DNA from: Liolophura sinensis
Taxonomy: Eukaryota; Mollusca; Polyplacophora; Chitonida; Chitonidae
Direction of reading: 5' to 3'
Length of the DNA stretch: 64,000 nucleotides
Assembly: GCF_032854445.1 (NCBI RefSeq)
Contig: NC_088300.1
Coordinates: forward strand, 79,957,084 to 80,021,083
The notes beneath the pieces are model-generated. The model searched no databases. It was not told the DNA's origin and worked only from the letters and a program-made list of their open reading frames with translations. Positions 45,536 through 59,700 of this stretch are shown piece after piece. The translations under genes were made by a program, and so were the position numbers. Each line of letters begins with the position of its first letter. Within the stretch, counting starts at the first letter, position 1.

Positions 45536-48246
45536 CGGATTCACAGGTTGGTGTAAAAATTCAGGAGCTAATGGGAAAGCGCTGAAGCAAGTATGGTAAC
45601 TAGTAGCCTTTTCACATAAATGTACAGGCCTATTTCGATCGCATTCCCTCAAAGGGCTGTCTCTCGTGTACCAGTACATGGATGTATACGTACATATATT
45701 CCTTGCCGTTCGCCAACAAATGCTGTTTCTCGAAGAATAGATGCCCTTGACACTTACCTTCAGGATTAGTCGTCTAATTGTGGTAGAATTCCATTAGATA
45801 ACCTGTCACAGTGATGTATGGTGTACGCCTACCGTTTGTCTTGTACACAGAAGAAGCTATACAAGAAGGTCTTGATGACGACGGTGCGATATGTCCATGT
45901 AACTACCCAGGCAGTTCAGTGTGTTAGCGGGTAACCTAGTTCAGCCGTGAATGACGCTCTGTCACTAGTGGCAATTCCACATGTTAATGACAACGAATCA
46001 ATCGGTGCCAGTGGAACATCATGACGATTCCATGTACAGGTGTGTAGCCACTGCCCTAGGCTGGCCAGAAAATATCATTCCATATAAACAGGCTCTCCAG
46101 TAACAACAGAATTATCGCGAAAGTTTGGTCATATCCAGGGTCCTACCCTAATCCATTAACTCCGCACTACCAAATTAATCCGCTTATTTCAATACGCAGA
46201 TATTTCACCAAACAACCCTCGTGTCCAGGCAATCAGCGACTCGGACCTTTCGTTATTACACTCATATTTGTAAAGCACTTGATTTGCTACAAACGCCTTG
46301 GTCAGAACAGTCGTGCACCAGAGAGCCGGTAGATTTGTGAAGTACCAGGTAATTTATACCCTGTAGAATGCCTCACCAAGGTACTGATCACAAAAGTAAG
46401 GCTCATTTGGGGATTTTCTCCAAGGATTTATAACGATCCCAAATCCTATGTATCCTATACTCCGTATATATAGTTTACATTTATATTTCATTTTCCCAAT
46501 AAATCATGTTATATAGGCCTATACAAAACATGTTAAAACGATTTTCTCTACAGATGAAAAGGTCTCAGAGGTTTCAAATGCCTAAGCCTATAATGTGTCT
46601 ACGATGTACAACTCAAGAATTAAACATGAATAATATCATCTTTACTTGAGCACGGTCCTCGCTTCTATTTTGACAACGGCATATTTTTGTCACCGCCATG
46701 CACATACTCATGCCTGTCTCCAGGTCTGCCATGATCGAACATCTCTGTTTACGGCGACATTACTGGGGCACCTGTTACCTGGCCATGGCGACGCTGAAAT
46801 ATTTACCACTTTCCATAATCGATCCTCTTATTGTATACAGTCTTTCTATAATTCCTGGGCACTTAATTATTCGTATGGCGCTACTGATCTTATAGGACTC
46901 CAGTATATATGCACTATATATATTTACTGCTTAATAAACACATATCTATTAAGAAGAAAATTATATGTTTTCTTTAAACTGTTATTGGAAAGGTGCGATC
47001 AAATCATTCTGTCCCAAAGTTTCCATATCATACCTACTTAACAGACACTGCCTGGCTTAATTTGTGTGCTAACAGAACACTCATCATTAAACTAAGAGGC
47101 GTAATTCAGTGTAGGTCAAATCTCCTATACTGATTACGGATTTATGTTGTAAGTACTTGCCTGCACTAGGATGACTATACGATCACATTTAATGTAGTTA
47201 AGATCGATTTATCGATATCTATCGCAGTCTTAAGTTGAGTATAAGGTTTTTTTTTATAATGATATCGTTGAGAGGTACGGTGATGAGGAAGCCATATTTG
47301 GCACGAGGATAGGCGACTTGACGCACCGAGGCCACACAGTGTCGTCCATATTAGTCACGGCACAGTGGCGCTGGGTACCGACCCTTAACACAGCCCTAGA
47401 TTCTACTACATGTATATATAGTGCTGACAATCCACTGCTGATGGGTCAATTAATCACCGTACCAATTTCATCAAAACCGGTTGTGCTTCTTCAACACCAC
47501 ACTCATTGACCAATGCATAACATCGATTTTACTTTTCGTTGAATTTTGTGTTGGTTAAAATGGATGTTTTCCTAATGCTATGGCAACCAGCGTAAACAAC
47601 ATGGCCCCGGTCTGCTGTTTTCTTTGATAGCACAACTTCCATCCTGGCCGGGGTTGGGAATGAGGAACAATTCGTACGTCATCCATCACGTGCTCTTTAC
47701 AAACGATGGTCAAATAAAAAAGTATTGGCAGAGTTTACACGGAGAACCTAACAACAAGTAAACAGCCACTGTATAGGAGTGGATTGTGGAGTCTAGCTCA
47801 AACTACCTTGTGGACTACTTCTGTGATAGATGACAAATTAAGCTGTATCGGTAACATCAGAAGTCCATTAGGTAACAGACTTCTGGTAATATATATAAGC
47901 TAAACAAAGACAGGGGATACAAGAGGTAATGTTCTAAGTGTCATCATTCCTGATACAAAAATGCTTCCAATTTTTACTAAATTTGACGAGACTATCTTAA
48001 AAGTGCGCGAAAAACTTTAACTCCTGACTCCTAAAGATGTGAACAGACCCGACGTCAGACTGGTGGGATGCAGTGTGGAGGTCAGTGTTACAGACAAGTG
48101 CACACTATAGGCCCTATTGAGCTTCTGTAAATTCGAATGCGTTCAGCAGACTTAAAATGACATTTTTGCTAAGAAATATGCACCTGGTATAACGCTGTAA
48201 ACCCTGAAGTTGCATACTTATATGGATGGCACATTACTTATATGGA
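45536..48246. other. Intergenic, nothing recognised
   Basis: Unique sequence of mixed composition. The longest open frame (46646-47041, 131 aa) has no motif I recognise and lies in AT-rich DNA. I see no splice-linked coding signal and no tandem array. Confidence 0.5.
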
Positions 48247-48560
48247 TTGCTTCGGTGGCCTTACAGCTAGAGCGTCCGCCTCAAAGACGGAAGACCTGGG
48301 ATCAAAGAGGGGTGGGAATTATACCAAAGACTTTAAAAATGGCACTCGTCGCTGCTTCGCTTGATGCTCAGCACTGAGAGGTTAGAACTAGGAAACAGAA
48401 CTGTTTGGCCCAGTGACACAGTGGAGTGTCTTCGGCATGATACTTCAGAGGTGGCTCGATGTGACGTTGAGCCATAATCATTCAGTCAGTGGCGGCAGCA
48501 CTTTGGCGTAGTGGAATCGCCCTGCATACACAAACACATACATGCATGAATTACTCGTGT
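48247..48560 (+). mobile_element. tRNA-derived SINE, third type
   Basis: Starts with CTTCGGTGGCCTTACAGCTA and GAGCGTCCGCCTCAAAGACG, a tRNA-like head with anticodon-loop-like spacing. It continues with ACCTGGGATCAAAGAGGGGT and then a body with CTTTAAAAATGGCACTCGTC, GCTTCGCTTGATGCTCAGCA and GCATACACAAACACATACAT. The ACTTTAAAA...GCTTGATGCTCAGCA order parallels the SINE at 23031, so the two types may be related. The boundaries are approximate. Confidence 0.7.
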
Positions 48561-50335
48561 TAAAATTCATCTGATTGCGTAAAATCATGATTCAGTTCTA
48601 AACTTAAACGATATTTGTGCTACTTTCACAGACCACATTCCTTTCTGATATATGAGTTTCTTAGCAATTTCATATCACCATTCATTTGCCATCGCAGAAT
48701 GTGTCAGTATACGCACATAGTGAAGTTGGTTTGGGAAATAAAAGCGGAATGTCCAAAACAAGTCCCCACAATTATTTGGTCACCAAATATGGCTGCTTCA
48801 GTTAAACAACAACATCATAGACAATGTTAATATCGTTGTTTCTTGATAAAGTTGAATCCCAAAACATAACTCCATCACATGCCTTTTCGTGGGGGAACTA
48901 CAATTAAAACCTTGGCAGAGGAACCCCCTGTATATTTCAGGGTGGAAGGACGGTGTTGTGGCCTGCATGATGAAAATAACCACCACACCCCGGATGGCCC
49001 CCACATTGAAAACCGACAGAGCTGGAGATTCCAGCACTCACAGCGTCAATGATCACATATCTCTTGTCTGTAACGTAAATCATCAATCTCGAATGGTACG
49101 GCAAACTTGACAGTTCTCATACGAACGTATATTTCTTGTTTCCCCTACAGAGCTTAAAGCCATGTGTCTTCCATGACATTAGCTCCACTCTGAAAAGCGT
49201 TCAACAGAATTGCGGAAGTCACCTGTTGAACTGGGAAGTTTTCCTGGTTTAAACCGCTTTTCAAGCGAAATCTGCACCTTCGGAGATGATTTTTTTGTCT
49301 GTTTGTCCCGGCAAAAGTGTGTTTTACCCTTCATCATAAATGACAACTCTAAATTTCCACACATTTACCACAAAGACACCAACCGCAAACAAAAGTTAAT
49401 TTCAAATATTTATTATTTGAAAGCCAACACTAACAATTTTTTCCCAATCACCTTATTGTCTGAATCACAGATAAGCAGAACTTTGTCTAAATATACATGT
49501 AATGATATGTCTGTTATGTCAGCAGACGGAAGACAATATAAACTTGACTAACCGGACCAGACAAGCTGACAACAAGGCTTCTGTGTAGCTGCTCTAAAAA
49601 TAAGTGAACAAGTTGGTTTTATGTGGGATGGAAGCTTACCGTAAACCAAGGCTAAATGTAAAACATACAGGGAACACACATCAAGGGATTTCATCCTTCC
49701 CCAAAACAGGCTAGCAATTAATCTATGAACAGTTTAAAGCAAGCATGTGGAATGGCCACATAGTATTCTTTCTGTAAAAACTCAGAGCCCTTGGAGTTTC
49801 CTGTACTCCTCTAACATTTATCTTAATGTCACCACAACAATAAAGCATTTTGGGAAGGAACGCCTTTTGCACGGATACATATAGGTTACCTGTAGCTAAA
49901 TGTCTACGATCTGTTGGCATACAGGACTAGCAGTAACATTAGGGCGGTATACCACAAGTCAACAAAGCAAATGAAATAATTAGTCCTAAAGAGTGTTAAA
50001 ACCTTCCTTCAAAACATAAAGAGAAAAACTGAACATTGAGAAGAAAAGATTTGCTGTGTGAGTTGTATGTAAGGAGACCTCTGGTGCATATATCTATGCT
50101 AATTATAACATCACGTTTAATGTACAACCAAATCTACCGTCTTCATGGAGAATTTGTGGTTCAGAATATAAAATGCTCGAAAGCAATGGAATTGTAAATT
50201 AACCATCCACAACAATCCATGTAAAAAAAAGAGCAAAATATATGCTAATAAGCTTTTTTATACACAAAATGATTAAGGTAGCTAGCTATGACAGGGGACT
50301 AATGGGCCAGTCAGCTTGAAAACTGAAGACATCTT
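48561..50335. other. Intergenic or distal 3' flank of the Rab gene, nothing recognised
   Basis: Mostly AT-rich unique sequence. A nested inverted repeat lies near 49190-49265 (see findings). Open frames of 65-113 aa show no known motif. Confidence 0.45.
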
Positions 50336-50339
50336 TCAC

Positions 50340-50990
50340 AAGCCCAAGCATCCACAGTGCTTCTGGATAAAGGATGTCTTTCACAAATCTAAGCACCCAC
50401 AATGCTTCTAGATAGAGGATGTCTTTCACAAAATGTAAGCATCCACTGTGCTTCTAGATAGAGGATGTCTTTCACAAGATGTAAGCATCCTCTGTGCTTC
50501 TAGATAGAGGATGTCTTTCACAAATCTAAGCATCCACTGTGCTTCTAGATAGAGGATGTCTTTCACAAATCTAAGCATCCGCTGTGCTTCTAGAACGAGG
50601 ATGTCTTTCACAAATCTAAGCACCCTCTGTGCTTCTAGATAGACGATGTCTTTCACAAATCTAAGCAACCACTGTGCTTCTAGATAGAGGGTGTCTTTCA
50701 CAAATCTAAACATCCGCTGTGCTTCTAGAACGAGGATGTCTTTCACAAATCTAAGCACCCTCTGTGCTTCTAGATAGACGATGTCTTTCACAAATCTAAG
50801 CACCCACTGTGCTTCTAGACGATGTCTTTCACAAATCTAAGCACCCACTGTGCTTCTAGACGATGTCTTTGACAAATCTAAGCAACCACTGTGCTTCTAG
50901 AAAGGGGATGTCTTTGACAAATCTAAGCACCCTCTATGCTTCTAGATAGAGGATGTCTTTGACAAATCTAAACACCCACTGTGCTCCATG
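50340..50990. repeat. 45-bp minisatellite
   Basis: About 14 units of 45 bp, with core GATGTCTTTCACAAATCTAA and GTGCTTCTAGATAGAG. Two units lack part of the middle (TCTAGACGATGTC). Because 45 is a multiple of three, a 125-aa minus frame with a 15-residue repeat appears. It has no independent support as a gene. Confidence 0.94.
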
Positions 50991-52689
50991 CATATTATCG
51001 ACAAATCAACAGATGATCAAGTAAATCCTGAAGGTGTGCTCATTGTAAGATACTTGCATTCATAAAATAGTGGCCTGTGGTGTTTAGGGACAACTGTGAA
51101 GATGTGAAATTCCAGCAGCCAGAGCAACTCACAAGTCAATATTATCAGATTTCTAAATAATCGGGGTCTTAGTGCTGAAAGAATAAATATAATTCGTCTA
51201 AATTCAAACCTTACTGACTGTACAGATCGCAATACAAATACCATTGATCACAAAATATTTACCTAAAACCAGGTCAAAAATGATCTGAATACAAAACTCA
51301 GTGAATAACAGCAGATGGTAGACGTTTTACAGACATTTTAAAAGTAAGAGAAGATTTAACTAGTAAATAGGGCTTGCTGTCCATTAATGTTAACCACAAC
51401 AACAGAGAATCTGAATGAGCTGCCTGGTGCATTAAACAAGCACTGCTGATACGTTGACTATAGATCATATGTTCAGCAAGCTCACAAGGGAAGTCATGAT
51501 CTCTACTACCAAATACCTTGTCTAAACTGTACACTACTGAAAATGCAACAGTTTCGCAAAACATATCACCATGTGTTTTGTTATGAACACACCATGACCA
51601 TAACTACTGAAACAATGTCCTAAACTACTTGATACCTTACATGATGAAAACTATTTACAGAAGACCATATCTTTGTGTTGATCAATGCATAAAATATAAG
51701 ATCAGGTATGATGTAAGTACATGTACCTGAAACAATTAAAACATAAGGTAAAATAATACTGTGATACGAAAAAAATAAAATATGTTAAAATGTGTACGGT
51801 TAATAAATAAAAATATATAAAATAAAATAAATCTGATGACATTGTGATTTATAGACAACTGAATTCAACCTGAATCAAATGACCTGCATTACATCAAATG
51901 TGTATACCTGTAGATGTATAATTAAAACAGAAGTCACATGATCAACCGATACTAAAACTGTCTAGTACGATAATCCTAATTCCCCAAACACTCTGACAGG
52001 ACGAGTTAGGTTATCCTCCACGACAGCTCAGGGATTGTAGCTGCCAATCACAGCTACATGTACTCAACTCCTCAGCAAAGATCTCTTACCAGGATTTTAC
52101 TTTTAACATTTGCTCAAATTAAAAATTACACGTTCATCACATAAAATTATGAACAAAGACACATACCAAACAAATGATAAAAATCCCCAGGACACAGACA
52201 GGAGCCAGCTCTTGTAGCACACTGATACAAAAGAATGGGCTAAAACTTTGCTATAATGTTGTTAAGATATGTCATGTACAAGTAAACATTTAAATAAATC
52301 TAGAACATCTCAGTCTTGTAAAACAATTAAACTCATTTGCATTAGGTAAGACACAAAGTGGTAAGAATAAAAGAAAAATATTTTACATTTATGACATCAA
52401 GCTTCAACATTAGTAAAAAATCCTGCATGCTGTATATATTCATCCTAAAACAACCCAACAATTGCACTTAACATATCTGGAATGTAATTTTATAATAACG
52501 AGATCTTAGTTCTGCCTTCACCAGCTAGAAACATGAAGTTGACGCTAGCTTGCCTAAACTTGGCATTTACATTTTTTTATGTTTTAGCGCTATTGATACA
52601 CCCAAGAGACAAAGCTTGCTGCTATTACACAATATTAATACATCTGTATTCATCAAGCGTCAATATACAGACAAGTCAAAATATACACT
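50991..52689. other. AT-rich intergenic DNA, nothing recognised
   Basis: Includes a strongly A+T-rich stretch around 51760-51835 with repeated AATAAA-like words on the plus strand. No gene, array or mobile element is recognised. Confidence 0.45.
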
Positions 52690-53180
52690 GGAAATCTGAA
52701 GGGTCTTCATCAGGGTAACCTGGAATAACAGACACAGCCTGGAATAACAGACAACACAGCCTGGATTAACAGACAACTTATCCAGCCATGGAAGAATAGC
52801 CTGCTATAACAGACACCTTACCCAGCCATGGAAGAGTAGCCTGCCATAACAGACACCTAACCCAACCATGGAAGAGTAGCCTGGTACAACAGAAAACTTA
52901 CCCAGCCATGGAAGAGTAGCCTGCTATAACAGACACCTTACCCAGCCATGGAAGAGTAGCCTGGTATAACAGACACCTTATCCAGCCATGGAAGAGTAGC
53001 CTGGTACAACACACAACTTATCCAGCCATGGAAGAATAGCCTGCTATAACAGACACCTTACCCAGCCATGGAAGAGTAGCCTGCTATAACAGACAACTTA
53101 CCCAGACAAGGATGTGTTGACTGTTATAACAGAAGACGTACCCAGACAAGGATATGTAGACTGTTAGAGCCCACCAAGCC
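52690..53180. repeat. 40-bp minisatellite
   Basis: About ten units of 40 bp, with core CCAGCCATGGAAGAGTAGCC and TGCTATAACAGACACCTTA. The flanks are decaying (CCTGGAATAACAGACA on the left, CCAGACAAGGATATGTAG on the right). It lies downstream of the Rab gene stop codon. Confidence 0.94.
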
Positions 53181-53722
53181 TGGCATAACAGAAAACTTGC
53201 TCACAGTAAGGAGGAAAATCACAGCAGTTTCAGAACAAGAGCTGAGAAATTATTGCACATATTTGACTCTAAAAGTCTCATGTCACATCACAAGGCCTTC
53301 AAACCAACAGGCAACAAGGTCAACAAGCTAAGAACAATATCATCTATCATCTTCAGATAACAGCTCTCCAAATAACCAAAATCTAAAGCTATGAGATTCA
53401 GTGAGTGTCACTAAACAGACGGACAGACAGACGGACAGGTGGAGGCAATTAACTGTACAGCAGAGAAAATGACAATCCTTGGGATAAAACATCAACCTAT
53501 CCCTCCTGGAAACAAGCAAATTACAAATCCCTCGCAGAATAACTACATCAAAAATAATCATAGTCAAAATCAGGTATGTAGTCCAGAGAGCGCTTGGCTG
53601 AACCATTATTTTCATAACAGTCTGCAGTTGCTATTTACAACTGTAACAGTGCAAAACCAGCACAACATTTCTCAAACAGATTCTTCTTGTAACAGTAACA
53701 ATTACCTATGCAAATATTTCTT
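53181..53722. other. Likely 3' UTR side of the Rab gene
   Basis: Unique sequence immediately downstream, in transcript sense, of the Rab gene stop. It contains a short GGACAGACAGACGGACAG run at about 53412. No other feature is recognised. Confidence 0.4.
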
Positions 53723-56700
53723 TTAAGAGCAACATCCTTTCTTTTTTGGAGCATCTTCTAACTTGAGAGCATTTTCAATTTCCCGGTCCTCTTTATCTTT
53801 CAGCATTCTGCAAAAGACATAAAGTCATAAATGAAGCTTATATATGTGTCAACATCAATGAGCGTACTAAGTTTTATGACGAAGACACATTGCACAGAAA
53901 ATTAAAATTATTTAGCGCCCTAGTATGAAAGAATACCCAGAAGAACCTTTGCAGTGAAGCCAGTAAACACGCCTGTTGTTTGCTTCAGGAACCTCCAGTA
54001 GAGAGAGGTATACATACCCAGCCATAGCCTCCAACGTTTCTTTCACATTGTCCCCAGATTTAGCACTGGTCTCATAGAAAAAAGCACCATATTCCTAAAG
54101 GTAATACGGAAAAATGTGTAAAATGTATATATGGCATTGGAATATGATTCAAATGATGACAACACTATTTCTGTAAAACTTTATCTAAGTACTATGAAAG
54201 TCAAACTAAACTGATGATATCTTCCTGGTGCCTGTTCTACAAAGCTGTCGGAAGACTGAGTCAAGCGCATTTACTGTAGTGACATATCTCTTCATTGTAT
54301 GTTGTCACTGAAATTACGTCAGGTGCAATTTGCAACTTCTTCATAGAACAGAACCCTGATCTGCATCCATTACTGTTGTGGTAAAAATCAGGCAAGTCAC
54401 TCAATCTCATAAATTTTCAGGAGTGTTACTGTGTGTCATTCAACATGACTCAAACTCACATGATGAAATTTGGATAATCTATAACTTAACTACATGTATA
54501 TTTTGATCCCATTAAAGTGACATGCAATTCTTTCCAAGATTCTCCTTTTCCCAGTAGAAAATCTATGGGCCCATTTCGGCCTAGTACTCACATCGGCCAG
54601 TTTGAGTCCATCCTTTTTCTTCACGACACAGTGCGTGTCATCCTCCAGGAGGTCTGTCTTGTTGCCCACAATGACCAGCACTGTTCCGTCCTCAGCACCG
54701 TCGTGCACACTCTGCATCCAGTTACGCACGCTCATGAATGACGTCTCTGATGTGACATCGTACATGATTAACACACCGTCTGCCTTCCTGAAGTACTGTT
54801 TTGTAATCCCCCTGAATCTGTGATAACACAACCGACATCAGATTCAGAGAACAGGAAATGCTTTCTCCAGCACTTTACTACAATGTGCACAGCTGTTTAG
54901 ACTTTCACTTACATTCTTTAAATTGTTGCCGTCAGAAAAAAATTGATAGGACTGACTGTTGAATGAAGACATATGAAGTACTTGTAACAAAAACTAGTAA
55001 TGCCTCAAAGATTTTTACTTCCTCGTATATGTTTTTATGAATTACTTCAAAACTTGGACAATATTCTCTCTCCCACGAAGATATGAAAATAAAGATGCCG
55101 TAGTCTGTGGAGAGGTGGGGTTCAGGCATGAATGGTATTAAGTTTGTCAGTGTATAGGTTATGTGTTAAAGTTGTTCTACTGCTGACAGTGTTCTGACCA
55201 GACGTCCTTCTCACCTCTCCTGCCCTGCTGTGTCCCAGAGCTGCAGAGCCACCACTTGACCCTCCACCACCAGGTTCCTCACCTGGAAATCAACACCTAT
55301 TGACAAACAACAATTACATGTAGTCAGTACTTCATGAGCCGTCTGTAAGAGCAAATGTCAGCTACATCATGGCTAAGATAATCCACCGTGTAACCCAATA
55401 CACTGGACAAACTTATATACAGCTAAATACATATGTATGGATGATTTCAAACATAAAATGAGAATGCACTATGTGAAATCACGTTACCAGTAAATCTGAA
55501 ATTATGTCACAAGCTTATCTACATTAGGGAGAATAATGTTTTCAAAATCTGACACTTTCATTTTTATTGTCAGGTAATCATGTCTGCTGAAATGATATTA
55601 ATAAAAGAACATTTTATCATTCTTGGCCAAAAATTATCTGTATAGTAAATATCTCACATGAATAATATCAAAACTGAAATTTCTGAGAAAGAAATGCCAG
55701 TCAACATTTTATGAGAATGGGGAAACCACCATAGGGTGATGCGGATATTTTGCAATTTGCAGATATTAAAGATGCGCTTGACAATTTGCAGATATTAAAA
55801 ATGCGTTTGACAATTTGCAGTCGTTAAAGATGCATCTGACAATTTGCAGACATTAAAGATGCGCTTGACAATTTGCAAACATTAAAGATGCGTTTGACAA
55901 TTTGCAGACATTAAAGATGTGTTTGACAATTTGCAGACATTAAAGATGTGTTTGAAACTCCTATTTTAAAGTCTTAAGTAACTACCGAAATCTACGCGTA
56001 AATTATTACACAGAAGAAAATGGAGAACACATACAAATGTTAAAACTTCAGTTTATGCACAAAGTCAGCTTTTCCATGGTACAGTAATCACTGACAAGGG
56101 ACACAACTGCTACTCACCTATTGTTGCACTGAATGTTGCCTTAAAATTGTTGTTACAGAAGCGATGTATAAAGCTGCTCTTGCCCACTCCTGAGTCTCCT
56201 ACAAAGACCACTTTGAACACTCTCTCTGGGGTGGAGGATTCCAGATCCTGAAATAACAGGGGCCCAGTCTTTGTAAAATCACATCAGTGCTACAGTACAT
56301 GACAAACATTCATGCAATGTCTACTTTGACAGTGCAATTTCAGTACTCATGTATAGGAATGCACACATCTGTCTAAGTATCAATCTTTCTATGTCATCTC
56401 ACCCATGGCCCAGGAAAACAGCTATAGTACAGTTCTGAAAATAGTGTACATTATCTCTGTGTTAAATTTGAACAATTTAAAGAACCTAAGACAAGAAAAG
56501 GCTTACAACCAACACTACATGTATCTACATGCCTAATTTAAGCAATAAACACCAATAATGATGTTGCCATTCATTTCAAGCTGAACAGTTACACAGTGTT
56601 GTATATTCTTCAAAATTCCTCTAGACTTTACCTGAACGCCCTTCAGGGCGGGAGAGGCTGAGCGGTCAGTACTTGCATTAGCACCCACAGGCTGCACCCT

Positions 56701-59700
56701 TGGGGACAAGGGAATGCCTGCTTCTATGTGATCTTCTTGTGTTATTCTGTCAGCAACACACAAACACTTATCATTAGGTCCACTCATTTCACAACCACAG
56801 ATCATCAGGTCCACTCATTTCACGATCACATATCCTTAGGTTCATTCATTTCACAACCACATTTCATTACGTCCACTAATTTTACAGTCACTAATCATCA
56901 GGTCTCCTCATTTCACAATCGCTTTACATCCACTCATTTCGCATTCTCTTATCATTGCGTCCATTCAGTTTACAATAACTTCACAGTGGAACACCTAAAC
57001 TACCATTTGACTTGACAATTTGTTTATACTAATATTCATCAACTATTGAGTTCAGTAGATCACTTATTCCTGCCTGAGAGATCAAAGCAGTAAACCTAGC
57101 CATATGCACAGTGTCTAACTTGATCAAATGAGGATTGTGTCCAGCAGAAATCCCTCATCTACATCTACCTGACATGAAGACCTGGCATGTACTCACCTCT
57201 TGTGCTCTGGGGTAAGAGAGATGTCATTCTCTTTGCCTTGAGTGGCCAGAGTTCTCTTCCTTAGACGTCTTAACCTCCTGAGAAGCCAACCAGAAATGAA
57301 TTGTGGTACTTTGCTTTTACAGCATTTCTATCTCTTTGATCAAACTTTTACTGGTGATACCATGATGTGATGTTCAGAAGCATTATCATCACATGTTAAC
57401 AACTACATGTTTTTGCCATACATACATTTAACTGTTTTACATGTACAGTAGAATATGTCACCTGTGTGGGTTGTTTGGCCTGTACATGTACAGTAGAATA
57501 TGTCACCTGTGTGGGATGTTTAGCCTGTACATGTACAGTAGAATATGTCACCTGTGTGGGATGTTTGGCCTGTACATGTACAGCAGAATATATCACCTGT
57601 GTGGGATGTTTAGTCTGTACATGTACAGTAGAATATGTCACCTGTGTGGGATGTTTAGTCTGTACATGTACAGCAGAATATGTCACCTGTGTGGGATGTT
57701 TAGCCTGTACATGTACAGTAGAATATGTCACCTGTGTGGGATGTTTAGCCTGTACATGTACACCGGAATATGTCACCTGTGTGGGATGTTTGGCCTGTAC
57801 ATGTACAGTAGAATATGTCACCTGTGTGGGATGTTTAGCCTGTACATGTACAGTAGAATATGTCACCTGTGTGGGATGTTTAGCCTGTACATGTACAGTA
57901 GAATATATCACCTGTGTGGGAAGTTTGGCCTGTACATGTACAGTAGAATATATCACCTGTGTGGGATGTTTGGCCTGTACATGTACAGCAGAATATGTCA
58001 CCTGTGTGGGATGTTTAGCCTGTACATGTACAGTAGAACGTCACCTGTGTGGGATGTTTGGCCTGTACATGTACAGTAGAATATGTCACCTGTGTGGGAT
58101 GTTTAGCCTGTAGATGTACAGAAGAACGTCACCTGTGTGGGATGTTTGGCCTGTACATGTACAGTAGAATATGTCACCTGTGTGGGATGTTTGGCCTGTA
58201 CATGTACAGCAGAATATGTCACCTGTGTGGGATGTTTGGCCTGTACACGTACAGTAGAATATGTCACCTGTGTGGGATGTTTAGCCTGTACATGTACAGT
58301 AGAACGTCACCTGTGTGGGATGTTTGGCCTGTACATGTACAGTAGAATATGTCACCTGTGTGGGATGTTTGGCCTGTACACGTACAGCAGAATATGTCAC
58401 CTGTGTGGGATGTTTAGCCTGTAGATGTACAGAAGAACGTCACCTGTGTGGGATGTTTGGCCTGTACATGTACAGTAGAATATGTCACCTGTGTGGGATG
58501 TTTGGCCTGTACATGTACAGCAGAATATGTCACCTGTGTGGGATGTTTAGCCTGTAGATGTACAGTAGAACGTCACCTGTGTGGGATGTTTAGCCTGTAC
58601 ATGTACAGTAGAATATGTCACCTGTGTGGGATGTTTAGTCTGTACATGTACAGCAGAATATGTCACCTGTGTGGGATGTTTAGTCTGTACATGTACAGTA
58701 GAACATGTCACCTGTCTGTGATGTTTGGCCTGTACATGTACAGTATAATATGTCACCTGTGTGGGATGTTTGGCCTGTACATGTACAGTAGAATATGTCA
58801 CCTGTGTGGGATGTTTGGCCTGTACATGTACAGTAGAATATGTCACCTGTGTGGGATGTTTAACCTGCACATGTACAGCAGAATATGTCACCTGTGTGGG
58901 ATGTTTAACCTGCACATGTACAGTAGAATATGTCACCTGTGTGGGATGTTTGGCCTGTACATGTACAGTAGAATATGTCACCTGTGTGGGATGTTTGGCC
59001 TGTACATGTACAGCAGAATATGTCACCTGTGTGTGATGTTTGGCCTGTACATGTACAGTAGAATATGTCACCTGTGTGGGATGTTTGGCCTGTACATGTA
59101 CAGTAGAATATGTCACCTGTGTGGGATGTTTGGCCTGTACATGTACAGCAGAATATGTCACCTGTGTGGGATGTTTGGCCTGTACATGTACAGCAGAATA
59201 TGTCACCTGTGTGGGATGTTTGGCCTGTACATGTACAGCAGAATATGTCACCTGTGTGGGATGTTTGGCCTGTACATGTACAGTCGAATATGTCACCTGT
59301 GTGGGATGTTTGGCCTGTACATGTACAGTAGAATATATCACCTGTGTGGGAAGTTTGGCCTGTACATGTACAGTAGAATATGTCACCTGTGTGGGATGTT
59401 TGGCCTGTACATGTACAGCAGAATATATCACCTGTGTGGGATGTTTAGTCTGTACACGTACAGTAGAATATGTCACCTGTGTGTGATGTTTGGCCTGTAC
59501 ATGTACAGTAGAATATGTCACCTGTGTGGGATGTTTGGCCTGTACATGTACAGTAGAATATGTCACCTGTGTGGGATGTTTAACCTGTACATGTACAGTA
59601 GAATATGTCATCTGTGTGGGGTGTTTAGCCTGTACATGTACATAAGCTTTGGCACTGTTGTGTTATTATATCAATGGAATGTAAGTTAGGCGATCAATTT

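Noticed and set aside
46646-47041. 131-aa plus-strand ORF
   Set aside because: No recognisable motif, AT-rich, no splice partners. I could not support it as a gene.
48798-49551. ORFs of 79, 73, 61 and 113 aa on both strands
   Set aside because: Overlapping on opposite strands, with no family resemblance and no splice or promoter evidence.
54517-54823. Plus-strand ORFs over the Rab exon
   Set aside because: Shadows of the minus-strand exon that encodes the NKTD region of the GTPase.
57396-59689. Cys-rich frames up to 413 aa and opposite-strand frames up to 354 aa
   Set aside because: 45-bp array in phase with codons, intronic in the Rab gene. The apparent Cys spacing is a repeat artefact, not a zinc-finger protein.
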